64,000 nucleotides of DNA from Sporosarcina ureilytica (GCF_001753205.1 NZ_CP017560.1:992001-1056000), one strand, 5' to 3'. Positions 27,557-41,771 are shown, counted from the first letter of the stretch. Numbers and translations are program-made. Notes: generated from the letters alone by a model not told the origin.

Positions 27557-28750
27557 ATGTCAGTAACAGAAAAAATTATTGTGCAAACAGAAAAATTTGG
27601 AGCGAATAACTACCATCCACTTCCAATTGTAATTTCCGAAGCGGAAGGGGTTTGGGTGACAGATCCAGAGGGCAATAGATACATGGATATGCTTGCTGCC
27701 TATTCAGCCGTGAACCAAGGACACCGCCATCCGAAAATCATTGATGCATTAAAGGAACAAGCGGATCGTGTAACGCTTACTTCACGTGCTTTTCACAATG
27801 ATCAGTTAGGCCCATGGTACGAAAAAATTTGTCAGTTATCAGGAAAAGATATGGCGCTTCCAATGAATACAGGTGCTGAAGCAGTTGAAACAGCTATTAA
27901 AACTGCACGTCGCTGGGCTTATGACGTAAAAGGTGTACAAGACGGAAAAGCTGAAATCATTGCTTGTAATGGAAATTTCCACGGTCGGACAATGACTGCG
28001 GTTTCATTATCGTCGGAAGCTGAGTACCAGCGCGGATTTGGCCCGATGTTACCAGGAATTAAACATGTTCCATATGGAGATATTGAGGCGCTTGAAGCGG
28101 CAATTACGCCAAACACTGCTGCGTTTCTAATTGAACCTATTCAAGGTGAAGCTGGTATTTTAATCCCTCCGAAAGGTTTCATGAAGGCTGCTAGCGAGTT
28201 ATGTAAAAAACATAACGTTTTATTTATTGCTGATGAAATTCAAGCCGGTCTTTGCAGAACAGGTAAAATGTTTGCTTGTGAATGGGAAGAAGTTGAACCT
28301 GATATGTATGTTTTAGGTAAAGCATTAGGTGGCGGTGTATTCCCAATTTCATGTGTAGTTGCAAACGAAGACATTTTAGGTGTATTTAATCCGGGGTCAC
28401 ACGGATCAACATTTGGTGGAAATCCAATGGCTTGTGCAGTATCCATTGCTTCATTAGAAGTGCTTGAGGATGAAAAACTTGCGGACAATTCTATTGAACT
28501 AGGTAACTACTTTATGGAAGAGTTACGTAAAATCGAACATCCTTCTATTAAGGAAGTCCGCGGTCGTGGTTTATTTATCGGTGTTGAACTACATGAAGAA
28601 GCTCGTCCTTATTGTGAACAGTTAAAAGAATTAGGACTTTTATGTAAAGAAACACATGATACAGTGATTCGATTTGCTCCACCGCTCGTTATTACAAAAG
28701 AAGAGATTGATTGGGCACTAGAAAGAATTAAAAAAGTCTTTAATTCATGA
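27557..28750 (+). CDS. rocD: Ornithine aminotransferase
   Basis: PLP enzyme converting ornithine and 2-oxoglutarate to glutamate semialdehyde and glutamate; feeds RocA. 397 residues, class III aminotransferase. Visible: [19 protein letters not shown] (about 99-117), [29 protein letters not shown] (Asp binds PLP), and [13 protein letters not shown] (the Lys binds PLP, about 255). ATG start with GGGGGAGGGA upstream. Same strand, 64 bases after rocA, no sigma-A promoter seen between them. Confidence 0.95.
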   Translation: MSVTEKIIVQTEKFGANNYHPLPIVISEAEGVWVTDPEGNRYMDMLAAYSAVNQGHRHPKIIDALKEQADRVTLTSRAFHNDQLGPWYEKICQLSGKDMALPMNTGAEAVETAIKTARRWAYDVKGVQDGKAEIIACNGNFHGRTMTAVSLSSEAEYQRGFGPMLPGIKHVPYGDIEALEAAITPNTAAFLIEPIQGEAGILIPPKGFMKAASELCKKHNVLFIADEIQAGLCRTGKMFACEWEEVEPDMYVLGKALGGGVFPISCVVANEDILGVFNPGSHGSTFGGNPMACAVSIASLEVLEDEKLADNSIELGNYFMEELRKIEHPSIKEVRGRGLFIGVELHEEARPYCEQLKELGLLCKETHDTVIRFAPPLVITKEEIDWALERIKKVFNS

Positions 28751-28759
28751 TGAAATAGT

Positions 28760-28787
28760 TTGAACGAAAATCTCGATATGGTACAAT
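28760..28787 (+). promoter_or_regulatory. Sigma-A promoter of glutamate dehydrogenase gene
   Basis: TTGAAC (28760-28765), 16-base spacer, TACAAT (28782-28787), 41 bases before the start. So the gene can be expressed apart from rocA-rocD. Confidence 0.7.
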
Positions 28788-28828
28788 AGTTGCGAAGAAA
28801 AAATTTATTCAAAGAGGCGAAATAACAA

Positions 28829-30073
28829 TTGACTGAAAATATGCAGCTGCTCACGTCCACACAGGATGTCATTAAAGAGGCACTTGATAAACTTGGTTAC
28901 GATGAAGGTATGTATGAACTTTTGAAAGAGCCACTCCGCATGATGGAAGTACGAATTCCGGTTCGTATGGATGACGGTAAAGTTAAGGTGTTTACTGGAT
29001 TCCGTGGTCAACATAACGATGCCGTTGGTCCGCTCAAAGGAGGCGTTCGTTTCCACCCGGAAGTTGACGCTGTAGAAGTGAAGGCTCTTGCAATGTGGAT
29101 GACGTTAAAAGCCGGTATCGTTAACCTACCATATGGCGGAGGGAAGGGTGCAGTTATTTGTGACCCAAGAGAAATGTCTATGGGTGAACTAGAACGTTTA
29201 AGCCGTGGATATGTTCGTGCTCTAAGTCAAATAATGGGACCTGCGAAAGACATTCCTGCTCCAGACGTGTTTACGAATGCTCAAATTATGGCTTGGATGA
29301 TGGATGAATATAGCCGAATCGACGAATTTAACTCACCAGGCTTTATTACAGGTAAACCGATTGTTCTTGGAGGGTCTCAGGGCCGTGATCGTGCGACAGC
29401 AGAAGGTGTAACAATTGTTATCGAAGAAGCTGCGAAAAAACGTGGCATCGATATGAAAGGTGCTCGTGTAGTGATTCAAGGGTTTGGAAACGCAGGAAGT
29501 TTCCTATCTAAATTCCTTCATGATGCAGGTGCAAAAATCGTCGGGATTTCAGATGCATATGGTGCACTACATGATCCAGATGGATTAGATATTGATTATT
29601 TACTAGACCGTCGCGATAGCTTCGGAACAGTAACAACTCTATTCGAAGATACAATCACGAATAAAGAATTATTCGAGCTTGACTGTGATATTATCGTTCC
29701 AGCAGCAATCGCTAACCAGATTACTGAGGAAAATGCACATAATATTAAAGCGAGCATCGTTGTTGAAGCGGCAAATGGTCCGACAACAGCTGAAGCTACA
29801 CAAATACTTACTGAGCGTGGCATTCTTCTAGTACCAGACGTATTAGCAAGTGCAGGTGGCGTTACTGTATCTTACTTCGAGTGGGTACAGAACAACATGG
29901 GTTACTATTGGACAGAAGATGAAGTACGTGAAAAATTAACAGCTAAAATGGTTGACGCGTTTAATAATGTTTACACGACAGCAACCACTAGAAATATCGA
30001 TATGCGTTTAGCAGCTTATATGGTAGGAGTTCGTGCAACAGCGGAAGCATCCCGTTTCCGTGGCTGGGCATAA
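28829..30073 (+). CDS. rocG: NAD-type glutamate dehydrogenase (RocG/GudB family)
   Basis: Oxidative deamination of glutamate to 2-oxoglutarate and ammonia, 414 residues. N-terminal domain with PLKGGVRFHPEVDAVEVKAL (substrate Lys region) and LPYGGGKGAVICDP (catalytic Lys), PAPDVFTNAQIMAWM, then the Rossmann domain GFGNAGSFLSKFLHDAGAKI. TTG start at 28829 after AAAGAGGCGA. It completes the route arginine/ornithine/proline to 2-oxoglutarate with RocD and RocA. RocG and GudB cannot be told apart here; the symbol follows the roc neighbourhood. Confidence 0.92.
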   Translation: MTENMQLLTSTQDVIKEALDKLGYDEGMYELLKEPLRMMEVRIPVRMDDGKVKVFTGFRGQHNDAVGPLKGGVRFHPEVDAVEVKALAMWMTLKAGIVNLPYGGGKGAVICDPREMSMGELERLSRGYVRALSQIMGPAKDIPAPDVFTNAQIMAWMMDEYSRIDEFNSPGFITGKPIVLGGSQGRDRATAEGVTIVIEEAAKKRGIDMKGARVVIQGFGNAGSFLSKFLHDAGAKIVGISDAYGALHDPDGLDIDYLLDRRDSFGTVTTLFEDTITNKELFELDCDIIVPAAIANQITEENAHNIKASIVVEAANGPTTAEATQILTERGILLVPDVLASAGGVTVSYFEWVQNNMGYYWTEDEVREKLTAKMVDAFNNVYTTATTRNIDMRLAAYMVGVRATAEASRFRGWA

Positions 30074-30084
30074 ACCGACCACTA

Positions 30085-30117
30085 AACATCTCCCGGTTAT
30101 CGGGAGATGTTTTTTAA
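30085..30117 (+). terminator. Intrinsic terminator of glutamate dehydrogenase gene
   Basis: ACATCTCCCG..CGGGAGATGT, perfect stem with loop GTTAT-like, then six T. Confidence 0.9.
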
Positions 30118-30353
30118 ATTTCGGGTTTTGGCGTTCTATGTTCTACCTTTTCCCGATCACGTCGTTCGTCAAAAAGTAAACCTAAGTTAATAAGGCCAGA
30201 GATACCAATTAAGATATAAATAGGTCGTGCAATCGGTTCAGCGGATCCGCCAGCTAGTTGTGCAACGACATCAAAACGAAAAAATCCTGCAACTCCCCAG
30301 TTTAAAGCACCAATAATTGCCAGTGCGAGCGCAATTCTACGCATTGTTCCCAT
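30114..30353 (-). CDS. DUF378 small membrane protein (YuzA-like)
   Basis: 79 residues with two membrane helices (about 5-27 and 43-60). The stretch ALAIIGALNWGVAGFFRFDVV is the DUF378 signature; GISGLINLGLLF ends the second helix. ATG at 30353 with GGAGGTGT upstream. Function unknown. Its end overlaps the T-run of the convergent terminator. Confidence 0.8.
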   Translation of the reverse strand: MGTMRRIALALAIIGALNWGVAGFFRFDVVAQLAGGSAEPIARPIYILIGISGLINLGLLFDERRDREKVEHRTPKPEI

Positions 30354-30557
30354 AGATAGACACCTCCGCTATTATTATGCCCAATGGGAAACTTGAACAT
30401 ACATTCCCAAGGAATCACTCAATTCATTTTTAGTTGAAAAATGTATATTGGCAATAAATCATGCAAGTATGAGTGTTTGTTTGCGTTGACTACTAATCAT
30501 TGCATTCACTTCTGTTTTTATTGATAATGAAAGATGAAAAGGGAGGAATGGTTGAAG

Positions 30558-31721
30558 ATGAATGATTTCACATTTTATAATCCAGTTAAATTAATTTTTG
30601 GAAAAGGACAGTTATCAAAGTTAGCAGAAGAGTTACCAACTCTCGGGAAAAAAGTGCTTGTCGTCTATGGCGGCGGAAGTATTAAGAAAAATGGCTTATA
30701 CAATGAGTTAATGACAGTGTTACGAGAAATTGGCATGGAAATACATGAGTTTTCAGGTGTTGAACCAAATCCCCGTATATCAACGGCAAGAAAAGGTGCA
30801 GCGATTTGTAAAGAGAAAGACATTGATGTCATCCTTGCGGTAGGTGGTGGATCAGTCATTGATTGTACAAAACTTATCGCATGTGCAGCGAAGTATGACG
30901 GAGATGCTTGGGATTTTGTTACTCGAAAAGCAAAACCAACAGATGCCTTGCCGTTTGGGACCGTTTTGACATTGGCAGCAACAGGTTCCGAGATGAACGC
31001 AGGGTCTGTCATTACAAATGAAGAGACACAAGAAAAATACGGATGGGGAAGTCCGTTTAATTTCCCGAAGTTTTCCATCTTAGACCCAACATATACGTTA
31101 TCTGTCCCGAAAGACCAGACAATTTATGGGATTGTTGATATGATGTCCCATATTTTTGAGCAATATTTTAACGAAGCGACAAATACACCCATTCAAGATG
31201 AAATGTGTGAAGGTGTTTTGCGTGCGATTATTGAAGCGGCACCAAAACTTGTAGAGGACTTAGACAACTATGAATTAAGAAAAACGATTCTTTTAGCAGG
31301 TACATTAGGGTTAAATGGATTTTTACGTCTTGGTTATCAAGGAGACTGGGCAACGCATGAAATTGAACATGCTGTTTCAGCAGTATACGATATTCCGCAT
31401 GCCGGTGGGCTCGCAATATTATTCCCACATTGGATGCGTTACAATGTACATGTTAATCCAAATCGTTTTGCGAAATTCGCAAAAAATGTTTTTGGTGTGA
31501 ACCCTGAAGGAAAAACAACAGAAGAAGTTGCATTTGAAGGGATTAACCGTTTAAGCGCATTTTGGTCTTCCATCGGGGCACCTGAAACGCTAAAGTATTA
31601 TGGAATAGATGATTCGAAAATAAGTATAATGGCTGAAAAAGCAACAGTGAACGGTAAAATAGGGCGTTTTAATAAAATTGGTAAAGAAGATGTGGAAGAG
31701 ATTTTACGAGCTTCATTATAA
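30558..31721 (+). CDS. yugJ: Iron-containing alcohol dehydrogenase YugJ
   Basis: NAD(P)H-dependent group III alcohol (butanol-type) dehydrogenase, 387 residues from the ATG at 30558, the same length as B. subtilis YugJ. Dinucleotide-binding [13 protein letters not shown] (about 93-105) and [17 protein letters not shown] (about 135-151). Metal ligands are expected from the D..SH.FEQYF stretch ([12 protein letters not shown]), [14 protein letters not shown] and the [13 protein letters not shown] motif. GGGAGGA 11 bases upstream also allows a TTG at 30552. Monocistronic, followed by a hairpin terminator. Confidence 0.9.
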   Translation: MNDFTFYNPVKLIFGKGQLSKLAEELPTLGKKVLVVYGGGSIKKNGLYNELMTVLREIGMEIHEFSGVEPNPRISTARKGAAICKEKDIDVILAVGGGSVIDCTKLIACAAKYDGDAWDFVTRKAKPTDALPFGTVLTLAATGSEMNAGSVITNEETQEKYGWGSPFNFPKFSILDPTYTLSVPKDQTIYGIVDMMSHIFEQYFNEATNTPIQDEMCEGVLRAIIEAAPKLVEDLDNYELRKTILLAGTLGLNGFLRLGYQGDWATHEIEHAVSAVYDIPHAGGLAILFPHWMRYNVHVNPNRFAKFAKNVFGVNPEGKTTEEVAFEGINRLSAFWSSIGAPETLKYYGIDDSKISIMAEKATVNGKIGRFNKIGKEDVEEILRASL

Positions 31722-31727
31722 AACGTG

Positions 31728-31765
31728 TGCGTCGCGCTTGAAATTAGCGTGACGCAACTGTTTTA
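31728..31765. terminator. Terminator between yugJ and the CDF gene
   Basis: TGCGTCGCGCT with AGCGTGACGCA (one bulge), then ACTGTTTTATT. The genes are convergent, so it may act for both. Confidence 0.7.
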
Positions 31766-32761
31766 TTCAGGGAACTTCGAAGAGTTATCGTTCATGTTGA
31801 TTTTGTTTGATTCTGTCCAAGTACGTACACCATCATCTTCATCAAAAGAAATGATAACATCTTGAACTCCTTTTTGATTTAGGATAATTTTCATAAGTCT
31901 ATCCCGAATGTCATCGACGTAAGCAACCGTATGAGAAGGGGCTACCTCTAAAACGACCTCGACGTGTAGGAATTCACCTTCTTTTACAACCTCCAAACGT
32001 TGAATATCTTTGACATCATCGTCTGCTGCAACAATATGCGCAATATGGTCAAGCATTTCCTCGTCTGTTTCTCCAATTGCACCTCTCGCATTTTCCATAA
32101 ATATTTTTCCGACAACGTAGAACATCATTAAACCTATTAATATAGAAGCGATGCCTTCTGCTGCTAATAAGCCGAAAAAGTGAGCGATTAGAACAGCGAT
32201 AAAAGCAAGTACGCCTCCTAAAGTAGCGACGAGGTCTTCCATAAAAACTAATTTTGTTGGCGGTTTTGCTTTATTTAAATGTTTAAAGCTAGTCGTAATA
32301 GGCGCAAGCCCACCTTTATCAATCCCAACCTCATGTAAAATTTCCTTCCCGGCTTTATAAAGCACAACGAATTCCAAGATAATCGCAATACCAAGTACAG
32401 AGAGATTGATGAGGAACCCACTCGACTCAGTAGGGTTAAGAATATGATGCCAACCTTCTTTTATGGCTTCATAAGACATAATCGCTACGACAATCACAGC
32501 GCCAAGACAAACTAAGTTCACGACTCGACCAAAACCGTTCGGGAATTTAGGTGTAGGCGCTTTTTTTGATAAAGCTGATCCAATAAAAACGAAATATTGA
32601 TTGGCGGCGTCTCCAAGTGAGTGCATAGTTTCCGCGAACATGGCAACATTCCCTGTAAAGAAAAACGCGACACCTTTTAAAGTGGCGATAATTGTGTTGA
32701 CAATGGCTGCTAATAAGGAAGGTTTATTTCCTTCTTTCAAAAGTTGTAAAATGTCCTTCAT
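31763..32761 (-). CDS. Cation diffusion facilitator (CDF) exporter
   Basis: Divalent metal/H+ antiporter, 332 residues. Six helices within about 15-235; the metal site pair is ETMHSLGDAANQYF in helix 2 (about 44-57, HxxxD) and MEDLVATLGGVLAF in helix 5 (about 174-187). The C-terminal cytoplasmic domain (about 240-310) has the ferredoxin-like pattern VKDIQRLEVVKEGEFLHVEV. Resembles the SLC30A9-like branch of CDF. Starts 17 bases after the mgtC-like gene stop, so the two form an operon. Metal not determined (Zn, Mn or Co likely). Confidence 0.88.
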   Translation of the reverse strand: MKDILQLLKEGNKPSLLAAIVNTIIATLKGVAFFFTGNVAMFAETMHSLGDAANQYFVFIGSALSKKAPTPKFPNGFGRVVNLVCLGAVIVVAIMSYEAIKEGWHHILNPTESSGFLINLSVLGIAIILEFVVLYKAGKEILHEVGIDKGGLAPITTSFKHLNKAKPPTKLVFMEDLVATLGGVLAFIAVLIAHFFGLLAAEGIASILIGLMMFYVVGKIFMENARGAIGETDEEMLDHIAHIVAADDDVKDIQRLEVVKEGEFLHVEVVLEVAPSHTVAYVDDIRDRLMKIILNQKGVQDVIISFDEDDGVRTWTESNKINMNDNSSKFPE

Positions 32762-32778
32762 CCTAATCTAATCCTCCA

Positions 32779-33498
32779 TTATGAAAAGAAATCTATTTCA
32801 ACTGAATGTACATAGGGTAGCTGTATTAATTCTTGATATAGTTGTGATGTTGTTTTTTTAGGCACGGTTGAGATGCGAAAAAATAGTTTATGACTTACGT
32901 ATTCATTTAATAACATTTGTTTAATTCTTAAGTTCTCGATAACCATCTTGTCGGATTCGAGGTATTGAATAAGTTTATCGATATTTTCACTATCTAATAA
33001 GATGATTGTAAATGCGGCTTCTTTTTGTCGAAGTCTTTTCGGACCAAGTTTTGATAAAATAGGCGCAAGTACTTCAATTACTAGCATGACACTCAATACT
33101 GCAAATGATGCTTCTATATAGAAGCCAGCACCAACTGCAATCCCAATGCTTGCCGCTCCCCAAATCATCGCGGCCGTCGTGAGACCCGTGATATTGTCAT
33201 TATCCTTTCGTAATATTGCCCCAGCACCAAGAAATCCGACACCACTTACGATTTGTGCAGCCAAACGAAGAGGGTCCATCGTAACGTTAATGTCAGTTCG
33301 TGCTGGAACGAGATAAGCAGCTTCAATAGAAATAATCGTGAGCAGACAACTAAATGTTGCGATGACAGCACTCGTTTTAAACCCAATTGGCTTCTTCTTA
33401 ATTTCTCTTTCAACACCGATGATTAAACTTAAACCTAAAGCGATGATAATTTTGAATAGTGCTTCAGGATATACCGTTTCACTAATAAGCCCTAACAT
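32779..33498 (-). CDS. MgtC/SapB-type membrane protein
   Basis: 239 residues. Five helices in the first 145 residues with the MgtC signature LGLSLIIGVEREIKKKPIGFKT (about 22-43), QIVSGVGFLGAGAILR (about 85-100) and GLTTAAMIWGAASIGIAVG. The C-terminal part (about 155-239) is an ACT-like soluble domain. ATG at 33498 eight bases after AAAGGGG; an upstream GTG is less likely. MgtC proteins affect Mg2+/phosphate homeostasis or ATP synthase. Operon with the CDF exporter suggests metal stress. Confidence 0.87.
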   Translation of the reverse strand: MLGLISETVYPEALFKIIIALGLSLIIGVEREIKKKPIGFKTSAVIATFSCLLTIISIEAAYLVPARTDINVTMDPLRLAAQIVSGVGFLGAGAILRKDNDNITGLTTAAMIWGAASIGIAVGAGFYIEASFAVLSVMLVIEVLAPILSKLGPKRLRQKEAAFTIILLDSENIDKLIQYLESDKMVIENLRIKQMLLNEYVSHKLFFRISTVPKKTTSQLYQELIQLPYVHSVEIDFFS

Positions 33499-33615
33499 CC
33501 TCAATACCCCTTTCACATGTTATAGTTTCTTCTTAAATCTAAAATGGTATACTAGTTATCGTATTTCCGAATATAAGGAAAAACTAACATGATTTTTGAA
33601 GGAGAAGTGTTTTTT

Positions 33616-34518
33616 ATGGAAAGACCTGCAATTCATCCTTATATCCCAATTGTAATAGGTGTGATTTCAGTCGCACTTTCAGCCATCTTTGTAAAATTAT
33701 CTACAGCGGATGCCGGAGTTATTGCATTTTATAGGATGTTATTTTCTGTACTATTAATGTTGCCCGTATTTCTATTGAAATATAGATGGGAAGTTTCATT
33801 TTTTAAACGAAAAGACTGGGTATATTCTTTAATCGCTGGTATATTCTTAGCATTCCATTTTATTTTTTGGTTTGAATCACTAAACTATACATCGGTGGCA
33901 AGTTCAACAGTACTTGTTACGTTGCAACCTATCTTTGCTTTTGCCGGTACATATTTTTTCTTTAAAGAAAAAGTCTCATTTAAAGCGATATTGTCTGCTG
34001 TCGTTGCAATTTCAGGTAGTGTCATTATTAGTTGGGGAGATTTTAAGGTTAGTGGTACTGCATTATATGGCGATATATTAGCGCTCATCGGTTGTGCGTT
34101 CATCACTGCTTATCTTTTATTCGGTCAAGATGTAAGAAAAAGAATCTCTCTTATTACTTATACGTTTATTGTCTACTCAATCAGTACAATAACTCTCTTC
34201 ATATATGTAATTATTAAAGGAGAATCATTAGGACCTCATCCAAGTGCGGATTGGTTTTGGTTTATTATGCTTGCACTTATACCAAACCTATTAGGTCATA
34301 CGTTATTTAACTGGGCTTTGAAGTGGGTCAGTACGAATGTAATCTCTATTGCAATCCTTTTAGAACCTGTCGGCGCCTCTATTTTAGCTTATTATGTATT
34401 CCACGAAACGCTAAGTGGTAGCCAAATTACTGGTGGAATCGTTGTTATAATGGGGATCTTGTTGTTTATCGTCGACCCTCGAATGTTTAGAAAACTTAAA
34501 CTTCATAAAAAGACTTGA
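33616..34518 (+). CDS. EamA/DMT-family transporter
   Basis: Ten-helix drug/metabolite transporter, 300 residues, with two EamA repeats (about 5-140 and 150-290). Visible: ADAGVIAFYRMLFSVLLMLP (helix 2-like) and LEPVGASILAYYVFHETLSG (C-terminal repeat end). ATG at 33616 with GAAGGAGAAG upstream. Substrate unknown; relatives export metabolites or amino acids. Last protein gene before the rrn operon. Confidence 0.85.
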   Translation: MERPAIHPYIPIVIGVISVALSAIFVKLSTADAGVIAFYRMLFSVLLMLPVFLLKYRWEVSFFKRKDWVYSLIAGIFLAFHFIFWFESLNYTSVASSTVLVTLQPIFAFAGTYFFFKEKVSFKAILSAVVAISGSVIISWGDFKVSGTALYGDILALIGCAFITAYLLFGQDVRKRISLITYTFIVYSISTITLFIYVIIKGESLGPHPSADWFWFIMLALIPNLLGHTLFNWALKWVSTNVISIAILLEPVGASILAYYVFHETLSGSQITGGIVVIMGILLFIVDPRMFRKLKLHKKT

Positions 34519-34610
34519 TTTATATTTGCTGTTTGGTGTATATTAATACTTGTCCTCAGGACGACATCACAACTCAAACAAAAACCTTAAAAAGTTTTTT
34601 AAAAAAGTTG

Positions 34611-34639
34611 TTGACAATGAATTGAGGGTTTGATATATT
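34611..34639 (+). promoter_or_regulatory. rRNA operon promoter
   Basis: TTGACA (34611-34616), 17-base spacer, TATATT (34634-34639). A/T runs upstream (34585-34608) resemble an UP element. It is followed by the hairpin GTCGCTTCGGGCGAC and CCTTGAAAACTGAAC, typical of Bacillales rrn leaders. The 92 bases from 34519 to 34610 hold nothing else that I can name. Confidence 0.88.
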
Positions 34640-34833
34640 AGAGAAGTCGCTTCGGGCGACAAACTTGAAAAAAGAGTTATCTAATTAACAAGTATGAACC
34701 TTGAAAACTGAACAGCAAAACGTCAAGATATAACATCTACAAATCAACTTGTTGGTTTGTGGGAAACGAATCTTCGGATTCAAATGGACATCTTAAAGAT
34801 GCCAGCAAAGAAATCGAGCTAATCGAATTTCTC

Positions 34834-39529
<4,696 letters not shown>

Positions 39530-39669
39530 TAAATACATGACAGTTTGTGTCATTCAATGTTTTGTTTATCCAGTTTTGAAAGAACAAAAAAACTTTCAAA
39601 AAAAGCTTGCATTCATTTGCAAGGTGTGATACAATAAATATTGTCTTGAGTTGATAAAGACAAGCCTAG

Positions 39670-39784
39670 TCTGGTGGCGATAGCGAAGAGGTCACACCCG
39701 TTCCCATACCGAACACGGAAGTTAAGCTCTTCAGCGCCGATGGTAGTTGGGATTAGCCCCTGCAAGAGTAGGACGTTGCCAGTC
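39670..39784 (+). rRNA. 5S ribosomal RNA
   Basis: Core CCCGTTCCCATACCGAACAC and GGTAGTTGGG..GAGAGTAGG-like end (CAAGAGTAGGACG), with closing stem CTGGTGGC/GTTGCCAG. About 115 bases. Confidence 0.96.
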
Positions 39785-39859
39785 TTGTGATTTTGATTTG
39801 AAATATTACATACGAAACTGACGCATAGATATGCGAGGTTCATCTACTAATAAAAAAAC

Positions 39860-39935
39860 GGAGGATTAGCTCAGCTGGGAGAGCACCTGCCTTACAAGCA
39901 GGGGGTCGGCGGTTCGATCCCGTCATCCTCCACCA
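39860..39935 (+). tRNA. tRNA-Val (UAC)
   Basis: 76 bases, CCA encoded; anticodon loop CTTACAA. First of 21 tRNAs behind the rRNAs; the order follows B. subtilis trnB. Confidence 0.97.
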
Positions 39936-39950
39936 TTACACTTGATGAAC

Positions 39951-40026
<76 letters not shown>

Positions 40027-40032
40027 TCTTTT

Positions 40033-40108
40033 GAGCCATTAGCTCAGTCGGTAGAGCATCTGACTTTTAATCAGAGGGTCACAGGTTCGAATCCTGTATG
40101 GCTCACCA
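40033..40108 (+). tRNA. tRNA-Lys (UUU)
   Basis: 76 bases, CCA encoded; anticodon loop CTTTTAA between TCTGA and TCAGA. Confidence 0.97.
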
Positions 40109-40137
40109 TTATATGACTTGCCTTCATAATGGAATAT

Positions 40138-40219
40138 GCGGGTGTGGTGGAACTGGCAGACACGCTAGACTTAGGATCTAGTGCCTTCGGGCGTGGGGGT
40201 TCGACTCCCTTCACCCGCA
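40138..40219 (+). tRNA. tRNA-Leu (UAG)
   Basis: Class II tRNA with long variable arm; anticodon loop CTTAGGA. CCA is not encoded: the acceptor stem and A are followed by CTT. Confidence 0.95.
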
Positions 40220-40227
40220 CTTTACAC

Positions 40228-40302
40228 GCGGAAGTAGTTCAGTGGTAGAATATCACCTTGCCAAGGTGGAGGTCGCGGGTTCGAATCCCGTCTTCCGCTC
40301 CA
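40228..40302 (+). tRNA. tRNA-Gly (GCC)
   Basis: 75 bases, CCA encoded; anticodon loop TTGCCAA. Confidence 0.97.
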
Positions 40303-40310
40303 TTGACTAT

Positions 40311-40396
40311 GCCGGGGTGGCGGAACTGGCAGACGCACAGGACTTAAAATCCTGCGGTAGGTTTCTACCGTACCGGTTCGATTCCGGTCCTCGGCA
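40311..40396 (+). tRNA. tRNA-Leu (UAA)
   Basis: Class II tRNA; anticodon loop CTTAAAA between CAGGA and TCCTG. CCA is not encoded. Confidence 0.95.
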
Positions 40397-40421
40397 CTAG
40401 TTGTTTTATAGTTGTTAAATA

Positions 40422-40498
<77 letters not shown>

Positions 40499-40521
40499 AC
40501 TAAATTTAATTCTATTAATTT

Positions 40522-40598
40522 CGGGAAGTAGCTCAGCTTGGTAGAGCACTTGGTTTGGGACCAAGGGGTCGCAGGTTCGAATCCTGTCTTCCCGACCA
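40522..40598 (+). tRNA. tRNA-Pro (UGG)
   Basis: 77 bases, CCA encoded; anticodon loop TTTGGGA between CTTGG and CCAAG. Confidence 0.97.
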
Positions 40599-40633
40599 TT
40601 AAGTTTTTAAGAGTTATTTGCTTAAATAACAAC

Positions 40634-40709
40634 GGGGCCTTAGCTCAGCTGGGAGAGCGCCTGCCTTGCACGCAGGAGGTCAGCGGTTCGATCCCGCTAG
40701 GCTCCACCA
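40634..40709 (+). tRNA. tRNA-Ala (UGC)
   Basis: 76 bases, CCA encoded; anticodon loop CTTGCAC. A 74-base AT-rich spacer without recognisable content follows. Confidence 0.97.
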
Positions 40710-40783
40710 ATTAAGTTAATCATCATTACTTTATTACTTTTTAAAATAAGTATAAAAATTCTTCGAGATTTCAATGATATCTT

Positions 40784-40857
40784 GGCGGCGTAGCTCAGCT
40801 GGCTAGAGCGTCCGGTTCATACCCGTAAGGTCGGGGGTTCGACTCCCTCCGCCGCCA
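40784..40857 (+). tRNA. tRNA-Met (CAU), elongator
   Basis: 74 bases without encoded CCA. Anticodon loop TTCATAC. The anticodon stem TCCGG/CCGTA has a C28-U42 mismatch where the usual sequence is TACGG/CCGT. Confidence 0.92.
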
Positions 40858-40864
40858 TTCCTGA

Positions 40865-40938
40865 GGACCTTTAGCTCAGTTGGTTAGAGCAGACGGCTCA
40901 TAACCGTCCGGTCGCAGGTTCGAGTCCTGCAAGGTCCA
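40865..40938 (+). tRNA. tRNA-Ile2 (CAU, lysidine type)
   Basis: 74 bases without encoded CCA; anticodon loop CTCATAA. Called Ile2 because of the GGACCTT acceptor and its place after elongator Met, as in B. subtilis trnB; C34 would be changed to lysidine by TilS. Confidence 0.85.
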
Positions 40939-40957
40939 TCACTTTAAATATAATTAT

Positions 40958-41050
40958 GGAGGAATACCCAAGCCTGGCTGAAGGGATCGGTCTTGAAAAC
41001 CGACAGGGGTGTTAAAGCCCGCGGGGGTTCGAATCCCTCTTCCTCCGCCA
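40958..41050 (+). tRNA. tRNA-Ser (UGA)
   Basis: 93-base class II tRNA, CCA encoded; anticodon loop CTTGAAA between TCGGT and ACCGA. Confidence 0.97.
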
Positions 41051-41139
41051 TATTATCTTTGAAGGATGGAAACTAAAGGAATATTAATTAGATCAACACA
41101 CGAGAAGCATAGAAGAAGCATATAATTTTAACTTATTAT

Positions 41140-41259
41140 CGTGGGGTGGAGCAAATCGCATCACAACGAATGCGATTAACACCAACAGTGACAAAGTCAC
41201 GAAAGGTGTCAAACACATCATAAACGTTAAAGTTAATTGATATTAATTCATATTATTGT
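41140..41259 (+). repeat. 120-bp hairpin unit beginning with the tRNA-fMet 5' end, copy 1
   Basis: Begins CGTGGGGTGGAGCA, the first 14 bases of tRNA-fMet with one change, then carries AATCGCAT(CACAACG)ATGCGATT-type and GTGACaaaGTCAC hairpins, the latter inside ACACC..GGTGT, and an AT-rich tail. The true tRNA starts right after it. Looks like an insert in the tRNA 5' end flanked by 14-base direct repeats. Confidence 0.7.
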
Positions 41260-41334
41260 CGCGGGGTGGAGCAGTGGCAGCTCGTCGGGCTCATAATCCG
41301 AAGGTCGCAGGTTCAAATCCTGTCCCCGCAACCA
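41260..41334 (+). tRNA. tRNA-fMet (CAU), copy 1
   Basis: 75 bases, CCA encoded. C1-A72 mismatch of initiators is present. Anticodon loop CTCATAA; the stem TCGGG/TCCGA has G31-U39 instead of the usual third G-C pair, and the D loop is two bases shorter than normal. Confidence 0.9.
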
Positions 41335-41402
41335 AATATTTCAGCTTATATTACCTTTACTAGAAGCATAGAAATTTAATTCAACATAATGTTTTTTATT
41401 AT

Positions 41403-41522
41403 CGCGGGGTGGAGCAAATCGCATCACAACGAATGCGATTAACACCGACAGTGACAAAGTCACGAAAGGTGTCAAACACATCATTAGCGTTAAAGTTAAT
41501 TGATATTAATTCATATTATTGT
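41403..41522 (+). repeat. 120-bp hairpin unit beginning with the tRNA-fMet 5' end, copy 2
   Basis: Same as copy 1 with a perfect CGCGGGGTGGAGCA start; few base differences (ACCGACAGT versus ACCAACAGT, ATTAGCG versus ATAAACG). Confidence 0.7.
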
Positions 41523-41597
<75 letters not shown>

Positions 41598-41600
41598 AAT

Positions 41601-41676
41601 GGTCCCGTGGTGTAGCGGTTAACATGCCTGCCTGTCACGCAGGAGATCGCGGGTTCGATTCCCGTCGGGACCGCCA
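41601..41676 (+). tRNA. tRNA-Asp (GUC)
   Basis: 76 bases, CCA encoded; anticodon loop CTGTCAC. Confidence 0.97.
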
Positions 41677-41689
41677 TTTTTATAATAAA

Positions 41690-41765
41690 GGCTTAGTAGC
41701 TCAGTCGGTAGAGCAAAGGACTGAAAATCCTTGTGTCGGCGGTTCGATTCCGTCCTAAGCCACCA
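41690..41765 (+). tRNA. tRNA-Phe (GAA)
   Basis: 76 bases, CCA encoded; anticodon loop CTGAAAA. The tRNA-His that follows Phe in B. subtilis trnB is absent here. Confidence 0.97.
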
Positions 41766-41771
41766 TGTTTT

